Shown here: positions 53,601-62,901 of the stretch, one piece after another
How positions within the stretch are numbered: the first letter of the stretch is position 1
Layout of the letters: every line of letters begins with the position of its first letter
NCBI GenBank assembly: GCA_963675995.2
Contig: CAXXIY010000001.1
Span: forward strand, 1,488,001 to 1,552,000
Length of the DNA: 64,000 nt
Direction: 5' to 3'
Source of the DNA: JAAFHB01 sp963675995
Lineage (GTDB): Bacteria > Bacteroidota > Bacteroidia > Bacteroidales > Prolixibacteraceae
Program-made: the position numbers and the translations under genes
The notes under the pieces: generated by a model
Database searches by the model: none
Seen by the model: only the letters and a program-made list of their open reading frames with translations
What the model was told of the DNA's origin: nothing

Positions 53601-54476
53601 ATGAAAAAAACAGATGGATTTCCGGGGCAGATCAGTTTTGTTTTACCTGAGAAAATTGTTGGACTGATCAGGAAAAATCCTCAGATATCGGATTTGTATC
53701 TTACCGATATCGGTTACTATCCGAAAGCACGCCACCATTTCAGGGAACGTCCTGCCGGAAGCGGACAGTTTATTTTGATTTATTGTGTTGAGGGAAGGGG
53801 TGAGATAAGGGTTGGGGAAACGATACATATAGTTGTAGCCGACCACTTTTTTATTATTCCCACCGGGACTTCGCATGCCTACCATTCTGATGAGCAAAAT
53901 CCCTGGTCGATTTACTGGATCCATTTCTCAGGGAGCAAAGCCGGTCTGTTTGCACGGCAAGCCTGTCAGTCTATATCAATTGAGAGGGGTAAAACGTCAA
54001 GGATAAGCGACCGGATTGAACTTTTCTCAGAGATATTCCGGAATCTTGACCGGGGGTTTAGTATCGAAACACTTGAATATATTAACCTTTGCCTTAATTA
54101 TTTATTGTCTTCATTTACCCATATCAGTCAGTTCCGACTGGTCAAAGAGGCGGGAGAGAACGATCCGATTGCTCAAAGTATCAATTTTATGCTTGAAAAT
54201 CTGAACCGAAAGTTAAGACTAAACGATATAGCTTTACAAACAGGGTTATCATCTTCCTATTATTCGGCTCTTTTCCAGAACCGTACGGGTCATTCCCCCA
54301 TCGACTATTTTATTCAGTTAAAAATTCAGCGCGCCTGTCGTTTGCTTGACAATTCAGGGTGGCTGATAGCAGATGTATCGCGTGAAATCGGATTTGATGA
54401 CCAGTTTTATTTCTCCCGCGTATTCAGAAAAGTAATGGGGATGTCTCCTGCTGAATACCGGAAAAGAAGGTTGTGA
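53601..54476 (+). CDS. AraC-family transcriptional regulator
   Basis: A 291-residue regulator. N-terminal cupin-like sensor (about 20-180; GSGQFILIYCVEGRGEIRVGE and FFIIPTGTSHAYHSDE) and a C-terminal pair of helix-turn-helices (about 195-291; LRLNDIALQTGLSSSYYSALFQ and DVSREIGFDDQFYFSRVFRK, then MSPAEYRKRRL). Divergent from the sugar porter/GH operon, with 187 bases between starts. The standard arrangement suggests sugar-responsive control of that operon. Confidence 0.93.
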   Translation: MKKTDGFPGQISFVLPEKIVGLIRKNPQISDLYLTDIGYYPKARHHFRERPAGSGQFILIYCVEGRGEIRVGETIHIVVADHFFIIPTGTSHAYHSDEQNPWSIYWIHFSGSKAGLFARQACQSISIERGKTSRISDRIELFSEIFRNLDRGFSIETLEYINLCLNYLLSSFTHISQFRLVKEAGENDPIAQSINFMLENLNRKLRLNDIALQTGLSSSYYSALFQNRTGHSPIDYFIQLKIQRACRLLDNSGWLIADVSREIGFDDQFYFSRVFRKVMGMSPAEYRKRRL

Positions 54477-54531
54477 ACGTGGTTTTTGCGAAGATCAATT
54501 CTTTAAAAAAACAGACGTTTAAATTTAAATC

Positions 54532-55403
54532 CTATATCGTTTTAATTTCTCCTTCAGAGAGCCCGGTGAGTTTCGAAATGTCCTGCATAGCTAATCCCAT
54601 TTTTTAACGTTTCTTGCTATCTCCAATTTCCCTTTTTCTATTCCTTGCTCCATTCTTTTTCAATACCTTCTTGATTTCCTTGTTCCATACCTTTACTCCA
54701 GGCGTCAGCTTTTAATGTTTTTTCGGTACTGATGTAATCCCAGTAACTGTCGTAGGTTTCAAGTTCACCTTTTGTAAAACCACTTTCGAGAATTAACTCT
54801 GAGGCCTCTTTTAATTCCGGAACTTCAAAAAAATCCTGGGATATCCTCTCCTGCAAATCGCTGATCTCAGACAAAAATCGTAACCATAAAACCTGTAATT
54901 TTTTCTCTGTGAATTTTTTGGCTTTAAATTTGGGGAGTTCAATAAAACAAATTCCAGTCCCTCCATTACGTCCTCACTATCCTGAGTATGGATAATCTGA
55001 TAGTGGTGAATATAAATATATCTGGTTTGCCATCAAAATTCTCATTGATAATATTTAGGGAGTAAACAGGCTGTAATCCTTTATATTCAAATCCGCGACC
55101 AACCTGCTTGATATAAGCTTGGGAGGCATTGAACAACACCTGGCTTTTAAAACTGTCGGTCCAGATCAATTGCATTTCGACAATGAATTATTGTCCTTTT
55201 TCATCGATACACCTCACATCAACAATTGAATTTGCAAACATGGGTATCTCAGGGACCAGTTCAGCCGGCAGATATTCAAGCGAAACAATTTTCTTCCCCT
55301 CAGCAAGTGGCATCACTGCATTAAGAAAGCTCTTTAAAATGTGAGGATGTTCTCCAAAAACTTTCTTAAAGGTCAAATCATTTTTCGGGTCAAGGTAACG
55401 CAT
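54532..55403 (-). pseudogene. Broken PD-(D/E)XK (Rpn/PDDEXK_2 transposase-like) gene
   Basis: Pieces of one protein lie in different frames on the minus strand. The start is MRYLDPKNDLTFKKVFGEHP (55403); an in-frame TAA follows after DEKGQ near 55188, directly before the FIVEMQLIW segment that normally continues. A frameshift occurs near 54966-54990, another near 54640, and the tail IARNVKK...DISKLTGLSEGEIKTI ends at TAG 54532-54534. Rpn-family proteins are PD-(D/E)XK nucleases linked to horizontal gene transfer. With at least one stop and two frameshifts, it is inactive. Confidence 0.8.
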
Positions 55404-55568
55404 AACTCCTTTGTTTCTGATTACAAACTATACGCCAGAAAAGTGTGGAATTGTGTTTTCTGAAAACTCAATATTTTTAAAAAAGGGTGAAATCATGAAC
55501 CTGTGAATAAGATCTTACCTGAAACTTAACCTCTTTTTAACACAGAGTTGGTAACATCTGAAATAATA

Positions 55569-55584
55569 GTTATAATTTTGTAAC
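55569..55584 (+). promoter_or_regulatory. Possible promoter/operator of the marR-efflux operon
   Basis: GTTATAATTTTGTAAC carries TAATTTTG, a -7 match, at 55573-55580 and is bordered by inverted GTTA/TAAC ends. A TTG lies 22 bases upstream (55548-55550), slightly long for a -33 box. The palindrome covering the -7 element would suit MarR autoregulation. Confidence 0.35.
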
Positions 55585-55608
55585 CATTATAAAAAAAGAA
55601 TAGTTCTT

Positions 55609-56055
55609 ATGATGAAACTAAAAGTTGACATCATCGCAGATAATCTTATGGCAATCCATCCACTTTTGTACAAGAGTATTTCGAAGCCCTTACGATCAAA
55701 GACTTCAATTACGCCAGGTGGAATGTTCGTAATGGGCAGCCTGAAAAGACGAGGAACTCTTTCCATGTCAGATATCGGGAAATGCCTTTCAATGCCAAAA
55801 CCGCATATCACGGTGATAGTGGACAAACTGATAGATGAAGGGTATGTTGTCAGACACAATGATTCAAATGATCGGAGAATCATTAACATATCCCTGACGG
55901 ATAAAGGGTTGATAGATTTTGAAGATATAAAGCAATCCTTAAGTGAAACCTTGAAAAGCAAGCTGGTTTTACTAAATGATGAAGAGTTAGAGCAATTATC
56001 GGAAGCTTCACAAAAGATGAAAGAGATCTTGATTTCTATATTATCCAGGGAATAG
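55609..56055 (+). CDS. MarR-family transcriptional regulator
   Basis: A 148-residue winged-helix regulator. The recognition region LSMSDIGKCLSMPKPHITVIVDKLIDEGYVVR (about 51-82, given here as family segments LSMSDIGKCLSMPKPHITV and the following) and the wing NDSNDRRIINISLTDKG are visible. It precedes an HlyD-MFS-TolC operon by 75 bases and is probably its repressor, released by a substrate of the pump. MarR proteins dimerise through the terminal helices, which are present (C-terminal QKMKEILISILSRE). Confidence 0.9.
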   Translation: MMKLKVDIIADNLMAIHPLLYKSISKPLRSKTSITPGGMFVMGSLKRRGTLSMSDIGKCLSMPKPHITVIVDKLIDEGYVVRHNDSNDRRIINISLTDKGLIDFEDIKQSLSETLKSKLVLLNDEELEQLSEASQKMKEILISILSRE

Positions 56056-56130
56056 GTACTCTACTAAATCAGATTTTAAACCCGATATTTTTTACCGAAA
56101 CAATTAAACAATTTATAGAAATAATATTTT

Positions 56131-57135
56131 ATGGAAAACATTAGGAAAGAGAAAAGCAGCAAGGTATATATTCCTTTGATATTGGTCATTATTCTAATTT
56201 TGGGCGGTGGCATTAAATGGTATATCGACTATTCGAAATACATTAACACAGATGATGCCCATGTTGAAGCAGATAATGTAGCGGTGAGCTCTAAAATACT
56301 GGGCAGAATCAGTCATTTGTTTGCTGAAGAGGGTGATTCGGTAAAACAGGGACAACTGTTGGTTGTTCTTGATAGTATGGACCTCACAGCACAAAAGAGT
56401 CAGGCTGTAGCAGGTAAAGTTCTGGCAGAAGCTGCTGTTGTGCAGGCGGAGGCGAAATACCAGTATGATCTGACCAGCAACAAGGTTCTGGAAATTTCCC
56501 TTAAGAAAGCACAGGATGATTTTGACAGGGCTAAAAACCAATTTAAAGGTGATGTGATCACACAGGAGCAATACGATCATGCGGTTAAAGGAGTTGAGAT
56601 TGCGCAGGCACAACTTCAGGCTGCCAAATCACAGGCAAAAGTTTCAGGTGCTCAGATTAATAGTACTCAGGCAGCAGTTGCCAGTGCTGAGGCGCAGATC
56701 AATGTTATTCAATCGCAACTAAATAATACAAGGCTGTTTGCACCAAACTCCGGAGTTATTGGCAAACGATGGTTGATGCCGGGTGATATTGCCCAGGCAG
56801 GCCAATCAATCTTCACCATTGTAAACGATAGTAAATTATGGGTTAGTATTTTTCTTGAAGAGACAAAACTCGAAAATCTGCACATTGGACAACAAGCAAT
56901 CTTTTCCCTCGACACCTATCCAGGAGTTATATTTACCGGAAAAATTTTCACCATAAGCTCAAATACTGCTTCTCAGTTTTCTCTGATTCCAGCTAATAAT
57001 GCTTCAGGTAACTTCACCAAGGTGACACAACGTGTTCAGATTAAAATCTCGATTGATGGAACACAGGGGGGGAAGAGTTTAACTAATTATCATATATTAT
57101 CGGGAATGTCGGCTGTTGTAAAAATTGTCAGGTAA
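56131..57135 (+). CDS. HlyD/EmrA-type membrane fusion protein
   Basis: A 334-residue periplasmic adaptor with an N-terminal transmembrane helix (about 13-30), the EmrA-type segment YINTDDAHVEADNVAVSSK near 38, lipoyl and coiled-coil parts (about 60-200), and the beta-barrel with LFAPNSGVIGKRWLMPGD near 205. It connects the MFS pump encoded next with the TolC-like protein. Starts 75 bases after marR; its stop is two bases before the MFS start. Confidence 0.94.
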   Translation: MENIRKEKSSKVYIPLILVIILILGGGIKWYIDYSKYINTDDAHVEADNVAVSSKILGRISHLFAEEGDSVKQGQLLVVLDSMDLTAQKSQAVAGKVLAEAAVVQAEAKYQYDLTSNKVLEISLKKAQDDFDRAKNQFKGDVITQEQYDHAVKGVEIAQAQLQAAKSQAKVSGAQINSTQAAVASAEAQINVIQSQLNNTRLFAPNSGVIGKRWLMPGDIAQAGQSIFTIVNDSKLWVSIFLEETKLENLHIGQQAIFSLDTYPGVIFTGKIFTISSNTASQFSLIPANNASGNFTKVTQRVQIKISIDGTQGGKSLTNYHILSGMSAVVKIVR

Positions 57136-57137
57136 TT

Positions 57138-58748
57138 ATGCGGAATATCACAATATCGCATAAGTTACGTCGCAAGCTGCGCCATCGTAGTTCTGCCTTC
57201 CACCCGCAGCATGATAATTATAAATGGTTTTTACTGGCCAATATCATGCTTGGAACCTTTATGGCAGTTCTCGACAGTACCATTGTCAATGTAGGGTTGC
57301 CAAAGATCATGGCCTCATTTGGAGTAGGGATCGACAAAATTGAATGGGTCATCACAGCATATATGCTCTCGATGGCAGTAATGCTTCCCACCTCAGGGTG
57401 GTTAGCCGACAGGTTCGGCTATAAACGGCTCTATTTCATGGGTGTATTGTTATTTACCATTGGCTCAATGTTATGTGGAATGTCCTACGATGAGAATACA
57501 CTGATCCTGTCACGTATTATTCAGGGATTAGGCGCCGGAACAATACAGCCATTGGGGATGGCCATTATCACGCGTGAATTTCCGCCTAAGGAGAGAGGGA
57601 TGGCGCTGGGCTTCTGGGCTATCTCCGCTGCCGCTTCGGTCTCATTTGGACCGTTGATCGGAGGCTATCTGGTCGATAATTTTAGCTGGCAACTTATTTT
57701 TGATGTCAATATCCCTTTCGGAATAGCCGCAATGGTCTTTACGATTCTTATTCAGAGAGAGTATATTAACCGACGGGCTGGTCAATTCGATCTGATCGGA
57801 TTTATTTCGGTAGTCACTTTTCTCCCCTTAATGTTGTACGCATTGTCCGAAGGGTCAGCTTCGAGCAATTCTGCCGGATGGAGTGCAACCTATGTAATGG
57901 TCTGCTTTGCCATTTCGGCTGTTGCTTTAGCCGTTTTCATTACAAGGGAGCTTACCACCGATAATCCGCTGATTGATTTAAAACTTTTGGGGGATTACAA
58001 TTTTGGAATGGGGAATCTGGTGATGCTGATTTTTAGTATTGGAATGTTTGGAAGTACCTTCCTGTTGCCTCTCTATTTGCAAAATTCGATGGGATATACC
58101 GCGGTACAGGCTGGATCCGTCTTTCTGCCAGTGGGAATTATTCAGGGAATTATGTCCCCTGTTGCGGGCAGAGTTTCCGATAAGTTCAGTCCGAAAATTC
58201 CTATGATACTTGGAGTTATTGTGTTAGGAATCAGCTTTATACTAAATTCACAGCTTTCATACCTCACAGAACATAGTTTTGTTATGACATCGCTGTATTT
58301 GCGTGGATTTGCCATGGGTATTATCTTTACACCGATGAGCAACCTCTCGCTTTTAACTATTCCACGGGATAAAATGGCGCAGGCATCGGGGATCTCCAAT
58401 ACTGTTCGTCAGCTTGGAGGCAGTATGGGTGTTGCAATTTTTGCAACCATGCTTACAACACGAATTAACTTTCATTCCCAGATGTTCGGCGAAGCAATTC
58501 AGGCGGGCTCGCAGGAATTCAAAAATGTAGCAACTCATTTATCCCAGTTTGCCCAGCAACATATGGGGAGCAATCTGGCAACAGCTGCGTTGCAGAGTAA
58601 ATATATGATTCTTTCACATGTTAGTAAACAGGCCTATATTGCTGCAATTGACGATGACTTCCTCATGGCTGCTATCCTCACTCTTCTGGGGCTTATCCCT
58701 GTAATTATCATGAGAACAAAACACAAAAAATCAATAGTAAAAGCTTAA
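57138..58748 (+). CDS. DHA2-family MFS drug exporter (EmrB-like)
   Basis: A 536-residue inner-membrane transporter with 14 predicted helices. DHA2 motifs are visible: LDSTIVNVGLPKIMASFG near 46, GWLADRFGYKRLYFMG near 86 (A-motif), and ISAAASVSFGPLIGGYLVD near 165 (C-motif). With the preceding HlyD and following TolC homologues it forms an EmrAB-TolC-type tripartite pump, which expels hydrophobic toxic compounds. Flanked by gaps of only two and four bases. Confidence 0.95.
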   Translation: MRNITISHKLRRKLRHRSSAFHPQHDNYKWFLLANIMLGTFMAVLDSTIVNVGLPKIMASFGVGIDKIEWVITAYMLSMAVMLPTSGWLADRFGYKRLYFMGVLLFTIGSMLCGMSYDENTLILSRIIQGLGAGTIQPLGMAIITREFPPKERGMALGFWAISAAASVSFGPLIGGYLVDNFSWQLIFDVNIPFGIAAMVFTILIQREYINRRAGQFDLIGFISVVTFLPLMLYALSEGSASSNSAGWSATYVMVCFAISAVALAVFITRELTTDNPLIDLKLLGDYNFGMGNLVMLIFSIGMFGSTFLLPLYLQNSMGYTAVQAGSVFLPVGIIQGIMSPVAGRVSDKFSPKIPMILGVIVLGISFILNSQLSYLTEHSFVMTSLYLRGFAMGIIFTPMSNLSLLTIPRDKMAQASGISNTVRQLGGSMGVAIFATMLTTRINFHSQMFGEAIQAGSQEFKNVATHLSQFAQQHMGSNLATAALQSKYMILSHVSKQAYIAAIDDDFLMAAILTLLGLIPVIIMRTKHKKSIVKA

Positions 58749-58752
58749 TGAT

Positions 58753-60075
58753 ATGTTTTTAGATCAAAAAAAATATCTGTTTGTCCTGCTTATGGCTGCG
58801 GGATTACTCTTTACAGGTGGAGTTAAAGGTGAAACCCTTGCAGGCGATTCGCTGTCGCTGAATTCCATCATCAGCGATGTGGTTCACAACCATCCAATGG
58901 TGAAAAAGGCGATGGAAGAACTCAATACCTCTGATGCCAAAATCGGCGTTGCAAAATCGGGTTTACTCCCTAATGTTGATTTTATTACCTCCTATTCAAG
59001 AGTAGGACCTGTAATTGAAATAAACATACCGGATATGGGGTCGTTTCAACTCATGCCCAAAGACAACTACTCGACTGTAGTGAATTTTAACCAGACAATT
59101 TTTGATTTTGGTAAAACAGATAAAGCCATTTCGCTCGAAAAGAAGGGTAAAGAACTGACCTTGCAAACAGTGGAGCAAGTAAAACAGAAACTTTCGCAGC
59201 AGGCAATCGCAAACTATTTCTCACTGACATACCTTCAGGAGGCGATTAAAATCAAGGACGAACAGCTTCGTACTTTGAACGAACACCTTCAGTTTATTCA
59301 GAAGAAACAGGCGACAGGTTCGGCAACACAATACGAGATACTGACCACACAGGTACGCATTTCGGCCATCGAAAATCAGAGGACTGACCTTGAAACTGCC
59401 AGGCAGGTAATGGTTTGTCAGTTAAATTCCTTACTGGGTAAGCCACAAAATACTTCACAAGTAGTTAAAACAGAACTTGATCTTGGCAAAACCGTACTTC
59501 TGGAAGATACCCTTTTTGCCACTGCTCTGCAAAAACGGGACGAAATGAAGCTGGCCCGTCAAAAAGCGAAGTTGGCAGAAATGCACTTCAACCTGACCAA
59601 TGTTCAAAACAACCCTGTTCTTAATGCATTCGCATCGGGAGGGGTAAAAAACGGATATATTCCGTATATGTATGATCCAAAAATTAATTTTGTAGCCGGA
59701 ATCAGTCTGAAGATACCTATTTTCGACGGTAAGCGAAATAAGTTTAACCTGGTTCAGGCTAAATCGGCAATTATTGAGAATGATCAGGAAACTGAAGTTG
59801 CCCGTCGCAATATTTTGAATGAGGTAGTGGAAGCTGAGGCTAATCTGAAAGCTTCACAAAAGAAGATCGAACAGTCGGTGTTGCAATTTCGGCAGGCTTC
59901 CCAGGCTTATGCATTGGGTAAGGTCAGGTACGATTCGGGAGTGATCACAAATCTTGAACTGCTAGATGGTTCTACAAGTGTGTCTGAAAGCCGTCTCCTA
60001 CTCTTAAAGGCAAGAATTGAGCATACCATGAATCTTTATAAACTGAAATCGGCGATAGGAGAAAGACTTTATTAA
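58753..60075 (+). CDS. TolC-family outer-membrane efflux protein
   Basis: A 440-residue outer-membrane channel with a signal peptide (about 1-25) and the duplicated TolC helices and barrel strands (for example FDFGKTDKAISLEKKGKEL near 117 and FDGKRNKFNLVQAKSAIIE near 325). It completes the tripartite pump with the two genes before it. Starts four bases after the MFS stop. Its own stop is 110 bases before the UroD-like start, and a separate promoter lies in that gap. Confidence 0.94.
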   Translation: MFLDQKKYLFVLLMAAGLLFTGGVKGETLAGDSLSLNSIISDVVHNHPMVKKAMEELNTSDAKIGVAKSGLLPNVDFITSYSRVGPVIEINIPDMGSFQLMPKDNYSTVVNFNQTIFDFGKTDKAISLEKKGKELTLQTVEQVKQKLSQQAIANYFSLTYLQEAIKIKDEQLRTLNEHLQFIQKKQATGSATQYEILTTQVRISAIENQRTDLETARQVMVCQLNSLLGKPQNTSQVVKTELDLGKTVLLEDTLFATALQKRDEMKLARQKAKLAEMHFNLTNVQNNPVLNAFASGGVKNGYIPYMYDPKINFVAGISLKIPIFDGKRNKFNLVQAKSAIIENDQETEVARRNILNEVVEAEANLKASQKKIEQSVLQFRQASQAYALGKVRYDSGVITNLELLDGSTSVSESRLLLLKARIEHTMNLYKLKSAIGERLY

Positions 60076-60128
60076 GCAGTGCACCTCAATTATTGCCTCA
60101 TCAGTGCAATAATTTTTTACCGGGATTG

Positions 60129-60158
60129 TTGTTTTCGTTGTGCGTTTCGTTAAATTTG
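60129..60158 (+). promoter_or_regulatory. Promoter of the second sugar operon
   Basis: TTG (60129-60131), 19 nt, TAAATTTG (60151-60158): a full match to the Bacteroidota consensus. Predicted transcription start near 60164, 22 bases before ATG 60186, which supports that start over the upstream frame opening at 60093. Confidence 0.6.
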
Positions 60159-60185
60159 TGGACTATTCGGATTTCGAAAAATCAA

Positions 60186-61271
60186 ATGTCTGATTTAATG
60201 ATGGGTACGCCACGCGAAGATTTATTGCGGTGTTTGCGCCGCAAAGGATTCGAAAGAGTACATGTCGACTTTGTTTTCTGCGATTCACAAATTGAAGCAT
60301 TTAAAAAGCGGTTTGGCCATTCTGACTACGAACACTATTTTGGATTAACCCACAGGAAAATTGAAATCCCGGTTAAACCAAACTATTCTGATGGTCGTTT
60401 ACAATTTCCTCGCGAAACATTGCCTGATAGTACTGTTTTTGACGAATATGGAATCGGGCACTCCAAAGGGTCCCCTGCCGCTTTTCATATGACCAGGATG
60501 CATCACCCCTTAAAAGGTGCTGACGCCGTAGAGTTGATGAATTATCCATATCCCACCATTGATGAAAAGAAACTCGTAGAGTTTGAAAAAAATGTGGCAT
60601 CGATCCGGAATGAAGGATTAGCCTCATTCGGATTTATGCAAATGACTGTGTGGGAAGCATCGTGGTACTTACGTTCCATGGAAGAGCTGATGATGGACAT
60701 GATGATGGAGAGTGAATCTGCCACCATTCTGTTGGATAAAATCACCAATTTTGCATGTTCAAAAGCCAGAGCTTATGCCCTGGCAGGAATTGACATCCTT
60801 TCACTGGGTGATGATATCGGGACTCAAACATCGATCATGCTGGATGTCGAATTATGGGAAAAATGGCTACAACCACGTTTAATTAAAGTAATTCAAGCTG
60901 CTAAGGAAATCAACCCTGATATTCTGATTTTCTACCACTCCTGCGGATATATTCTCCCATTTATCGATAAATTGATTGATTCTGGCATCGAAATACTCAA
61001 TCCGATTCAACCTGAGTGCATGTCTTTTGACGAAGTATATGACCGGTTTGGTGATAGAGTCTCATTCTGGGGTACCCTTGGCACCCAGAAATTGCTCCCG
61101 TATGGAACAGCTTCAGAGGTATATTACCAAACTTTAAACAACCTTTCGAGATGCGGTGCAAAAGGGGGGATTGTGATTGGCCCGACTCACATGATAGAAC
61201 CTGAAGTACCATGGGAAAATCTCCTGGCTCTTAAAGAAGCAACTTTAGCATATTCAAACCCACCAAAATAG
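60186..61271 (+). CDS. UroD/MtaA-like methyltransferase-fold protein
   Basis: A 361-residue protein of the uroporphyrinogen decarboxylase superfamily. It has HxC and a later Cys (YHSCGYI and QPECMS near 268-300), the arrangement used by MtaA/CmuA-type corrinoid methyltransferases for zinc, whereas haem-pathway HemE lacks it. The frame is open to 60093, but that extension crosses the promoter; ATG 60186 is chosen. It starts an operon with an SSS sugar symporter and a GH2 enzyme, and UroD-like genes in sugar clusters are common in Bacteroidota. Substrate unknown; a role in methylated sugar or one-carbon metabolism is a guess. Confidence 0.82.
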   Translation: MSDLMMGTPREDLLRCLRRKGFERVHVDFVFCDSQIEAFKKRFGHSDYEHYFGLTHRKIEIPVKPNYSDGRLQFPRETLPDSTVFDEYGIGHSKGSPAAFHMTRMHHPLKGADAVELMNYPYPTIDEKKLVEFEKNVASIRNEGLASFGFMQMTVWEASWYLRSMEELMMDMMMESESATILLDKITNFACSKARAYALAGIDILSLGDDIGTQTSIMLDVELWEKWLQPRLIKVIQAAKEINPDILIFYHSCGYILPFIDKLIDSGIEILNPIQPECMSFDEVYDRFGDRVSFWGTLGTQKLLPYGTASEVYYQTLNNLSRCGAKGGIVIGPTHMIEPEVPWENLLALKEATLAYSNPPK

Positions 61272-61280
61272 GAAGTACAG

Positions 61281-62861
61281 ATGAGTATTCCCCACGTCAG
61301 CTTTTCCGCTATTGATTACGTCATATTTATACTCTATATGGTAATCCTTGTTAGTGTGGGGCTGTGGGTTTCGCACACTAAGAAGGATCAGGTAAAGACT
61401 ACTGACGATTACTTCCTGGCCAGGCATTCCTTAACATGGTGGGCAATCGGGACCACCCTCATTGCTTCCAATATCTCTGCTGAACAATTTATCGGCATGT
61501 CGGGTTCGGGATTTAAAAGTGGTATTGCTATTGCAACATACGAATGGATCTCGGCTATCATGCTGATTATTATTGCTAAATGGTTTCTGCCGGTATTCAT
61601 CAGCAAAAAAATTTATACCATGCCTCAATTCCTTGAACAGCGGTATGACAGTCGGGTAAGAACAAGTTTGGCAGTTTTTTGGCTGGGGTTATATGTATTT
61701 GTAAATCTTACTTCCGTTTTATACCTGGGTGGATTAGCTCTTAAAACGGTATTCGGAATTCCTTTGGAATATGCAATTTACGGCCTTGCCATCATTTCGG
61801 CAATCTATACCATTTACGGAGGGCTAACGGCTGTAGCCTGGACCGATGTGATACAGGTTAGTGTTTTGATTTTGGGCGGTTTATTGACAACAATTCTTGC
61901 ATTGAACGCAATTTCAGGGGATCATGGTCCAATAATTGGTTTTGGACAGATGATTAATAAGGCGCCTGAGAAATTTCATCTCATATTATCAAAGGATAAC
62001 CCTGAATTTATCAACCTGCCCGGGATCCGGACCATCCTTACAGGGCTTTGGATTACCGGAATGAGCTACTGGGGATGCAGCCAGTATATTACCCAACGGG
62101 CTCTTGCAGCAAAAAGTATGAAAGAGGCGCAGCGAGGGCTTCTTTTTGCAGGATATTTAAAAATATTGATGCCGTTTATTGTGGTATTACCTGGAATTGC
62201 AGCATTTGTTCTTAAAGCCGAAATAACGAAAGCCGATCAGGCATACCCTTGGTTGGTGAATACGTTTATTCCTGCAGGAATAAAGGGTGTTGCTCTCGCT
62301 GCCCTTGCCGGTGCAATTATTTCTGCCCTAAGTTCCATGGTAAATGCAACCGCCACTATTTTTACGTTTGACATCTACAAGAAATATCTGAAAAAGGAAG
62401 CTACCGATAAAAATATGGTCTTAGCGGGGAGGATCAGCAGTTTTGTTGCCATCCTTGTCGCTATTTTAATCGCCCCGACGCTTAAAACACTGGATCAGGC
62501 GTTTCAATTCATTCAGGAGTATACCGGTTTTATTAGTCCGGCGATCTTTGCATTGTTCTTCTATGGGTTATTCTGGAAACGAGCTACCTCCAATTCTGTA
62601 CTTATTGCTTCCGCTGTTAGTATTCCTCTGTCTGCTTTACTAAAATATCTTTATCCGCAATTACCATTTCTTGACAGAATTGGAATCGTGTTTTTAATTA
62701 TCAGTGCGATTATCATTGGTGTCTCATTATCCGGGTCTGGCAAAACCCAACCCGGGGCTATTATTCTGTCTAAAAAATTATTCAAAACAGACTGGGTATT
62801 TAACTCGCTTTCACTGGGAATCATTATAATCCTATCTTTCTTATATTATATCTTTTGGTAA
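61281..62861 (+). CDS. SSS-family sodium/sugar symporter
   Basis: A 526-residue solute:sodium symporter with 13-14 helices. SGLT-like motifs include DDYFLARHSLTWWAIGTTLIASNISAEQFIGMSG near 43-75 (partial quote: ASNISAEQFIGMSG), TIYGGLTAVAWTDVIQ near 178, and GIKGVALAALAGAIISALSSM near 340. Homologues take up glucose, galactose or related sugars with Na+. Located nine bases after the UroD-like gene and 40 before the GH2 gene. Confidence 0.94.
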   Translation: MSIPHVSFSAIDYVIFILYMVILVSVGLWVSHTKKDQVKTTDDYFLARHSLTWWAIGTTLIASNISAEQFIGMSGSGFKSGIAIATYEWISAIMLIIIAKWFLPVFISKKIYTMPQFLEQRYDSRVRTSLAVFWLGLYVFVNLTSVLYLGGLALKTVFGIPLEYAIYGLAIISAIYTIYGGLTAVAWTDVIQVSVLILGGLLTTILALNAISGDHGPIIGFGQMINKAPEKFHLILSKDNPEFINLPGIRTILTGLWITGMSYWGCSQYITQRALAAKSMKEAQRGLLFAGYLKILMPFIVVLPGIAAFVLKAEITKADQAYPWLVNTFIPAGIKGVALAALAGAIISALSSMVNATATIFTFDIYKKYLKKEATDKNMVLAGRISSFVAILVAILIAPTLKTLDQAFQFIQEYTGFISPAIFALFFYGLFWKRATSNSVLIASAVSIPLSALLKYLYPQLPFLDRIGIVFLIISAIIIGVSLSGSGKTQPGAIILSKKLFKTDWVFNSLSLGIIIILSFLYYIFW

Positions 62862-62901
62862 ATTCAGGTATCCGAAAATCGATTAAAATAAGGACAACAT
62901 T

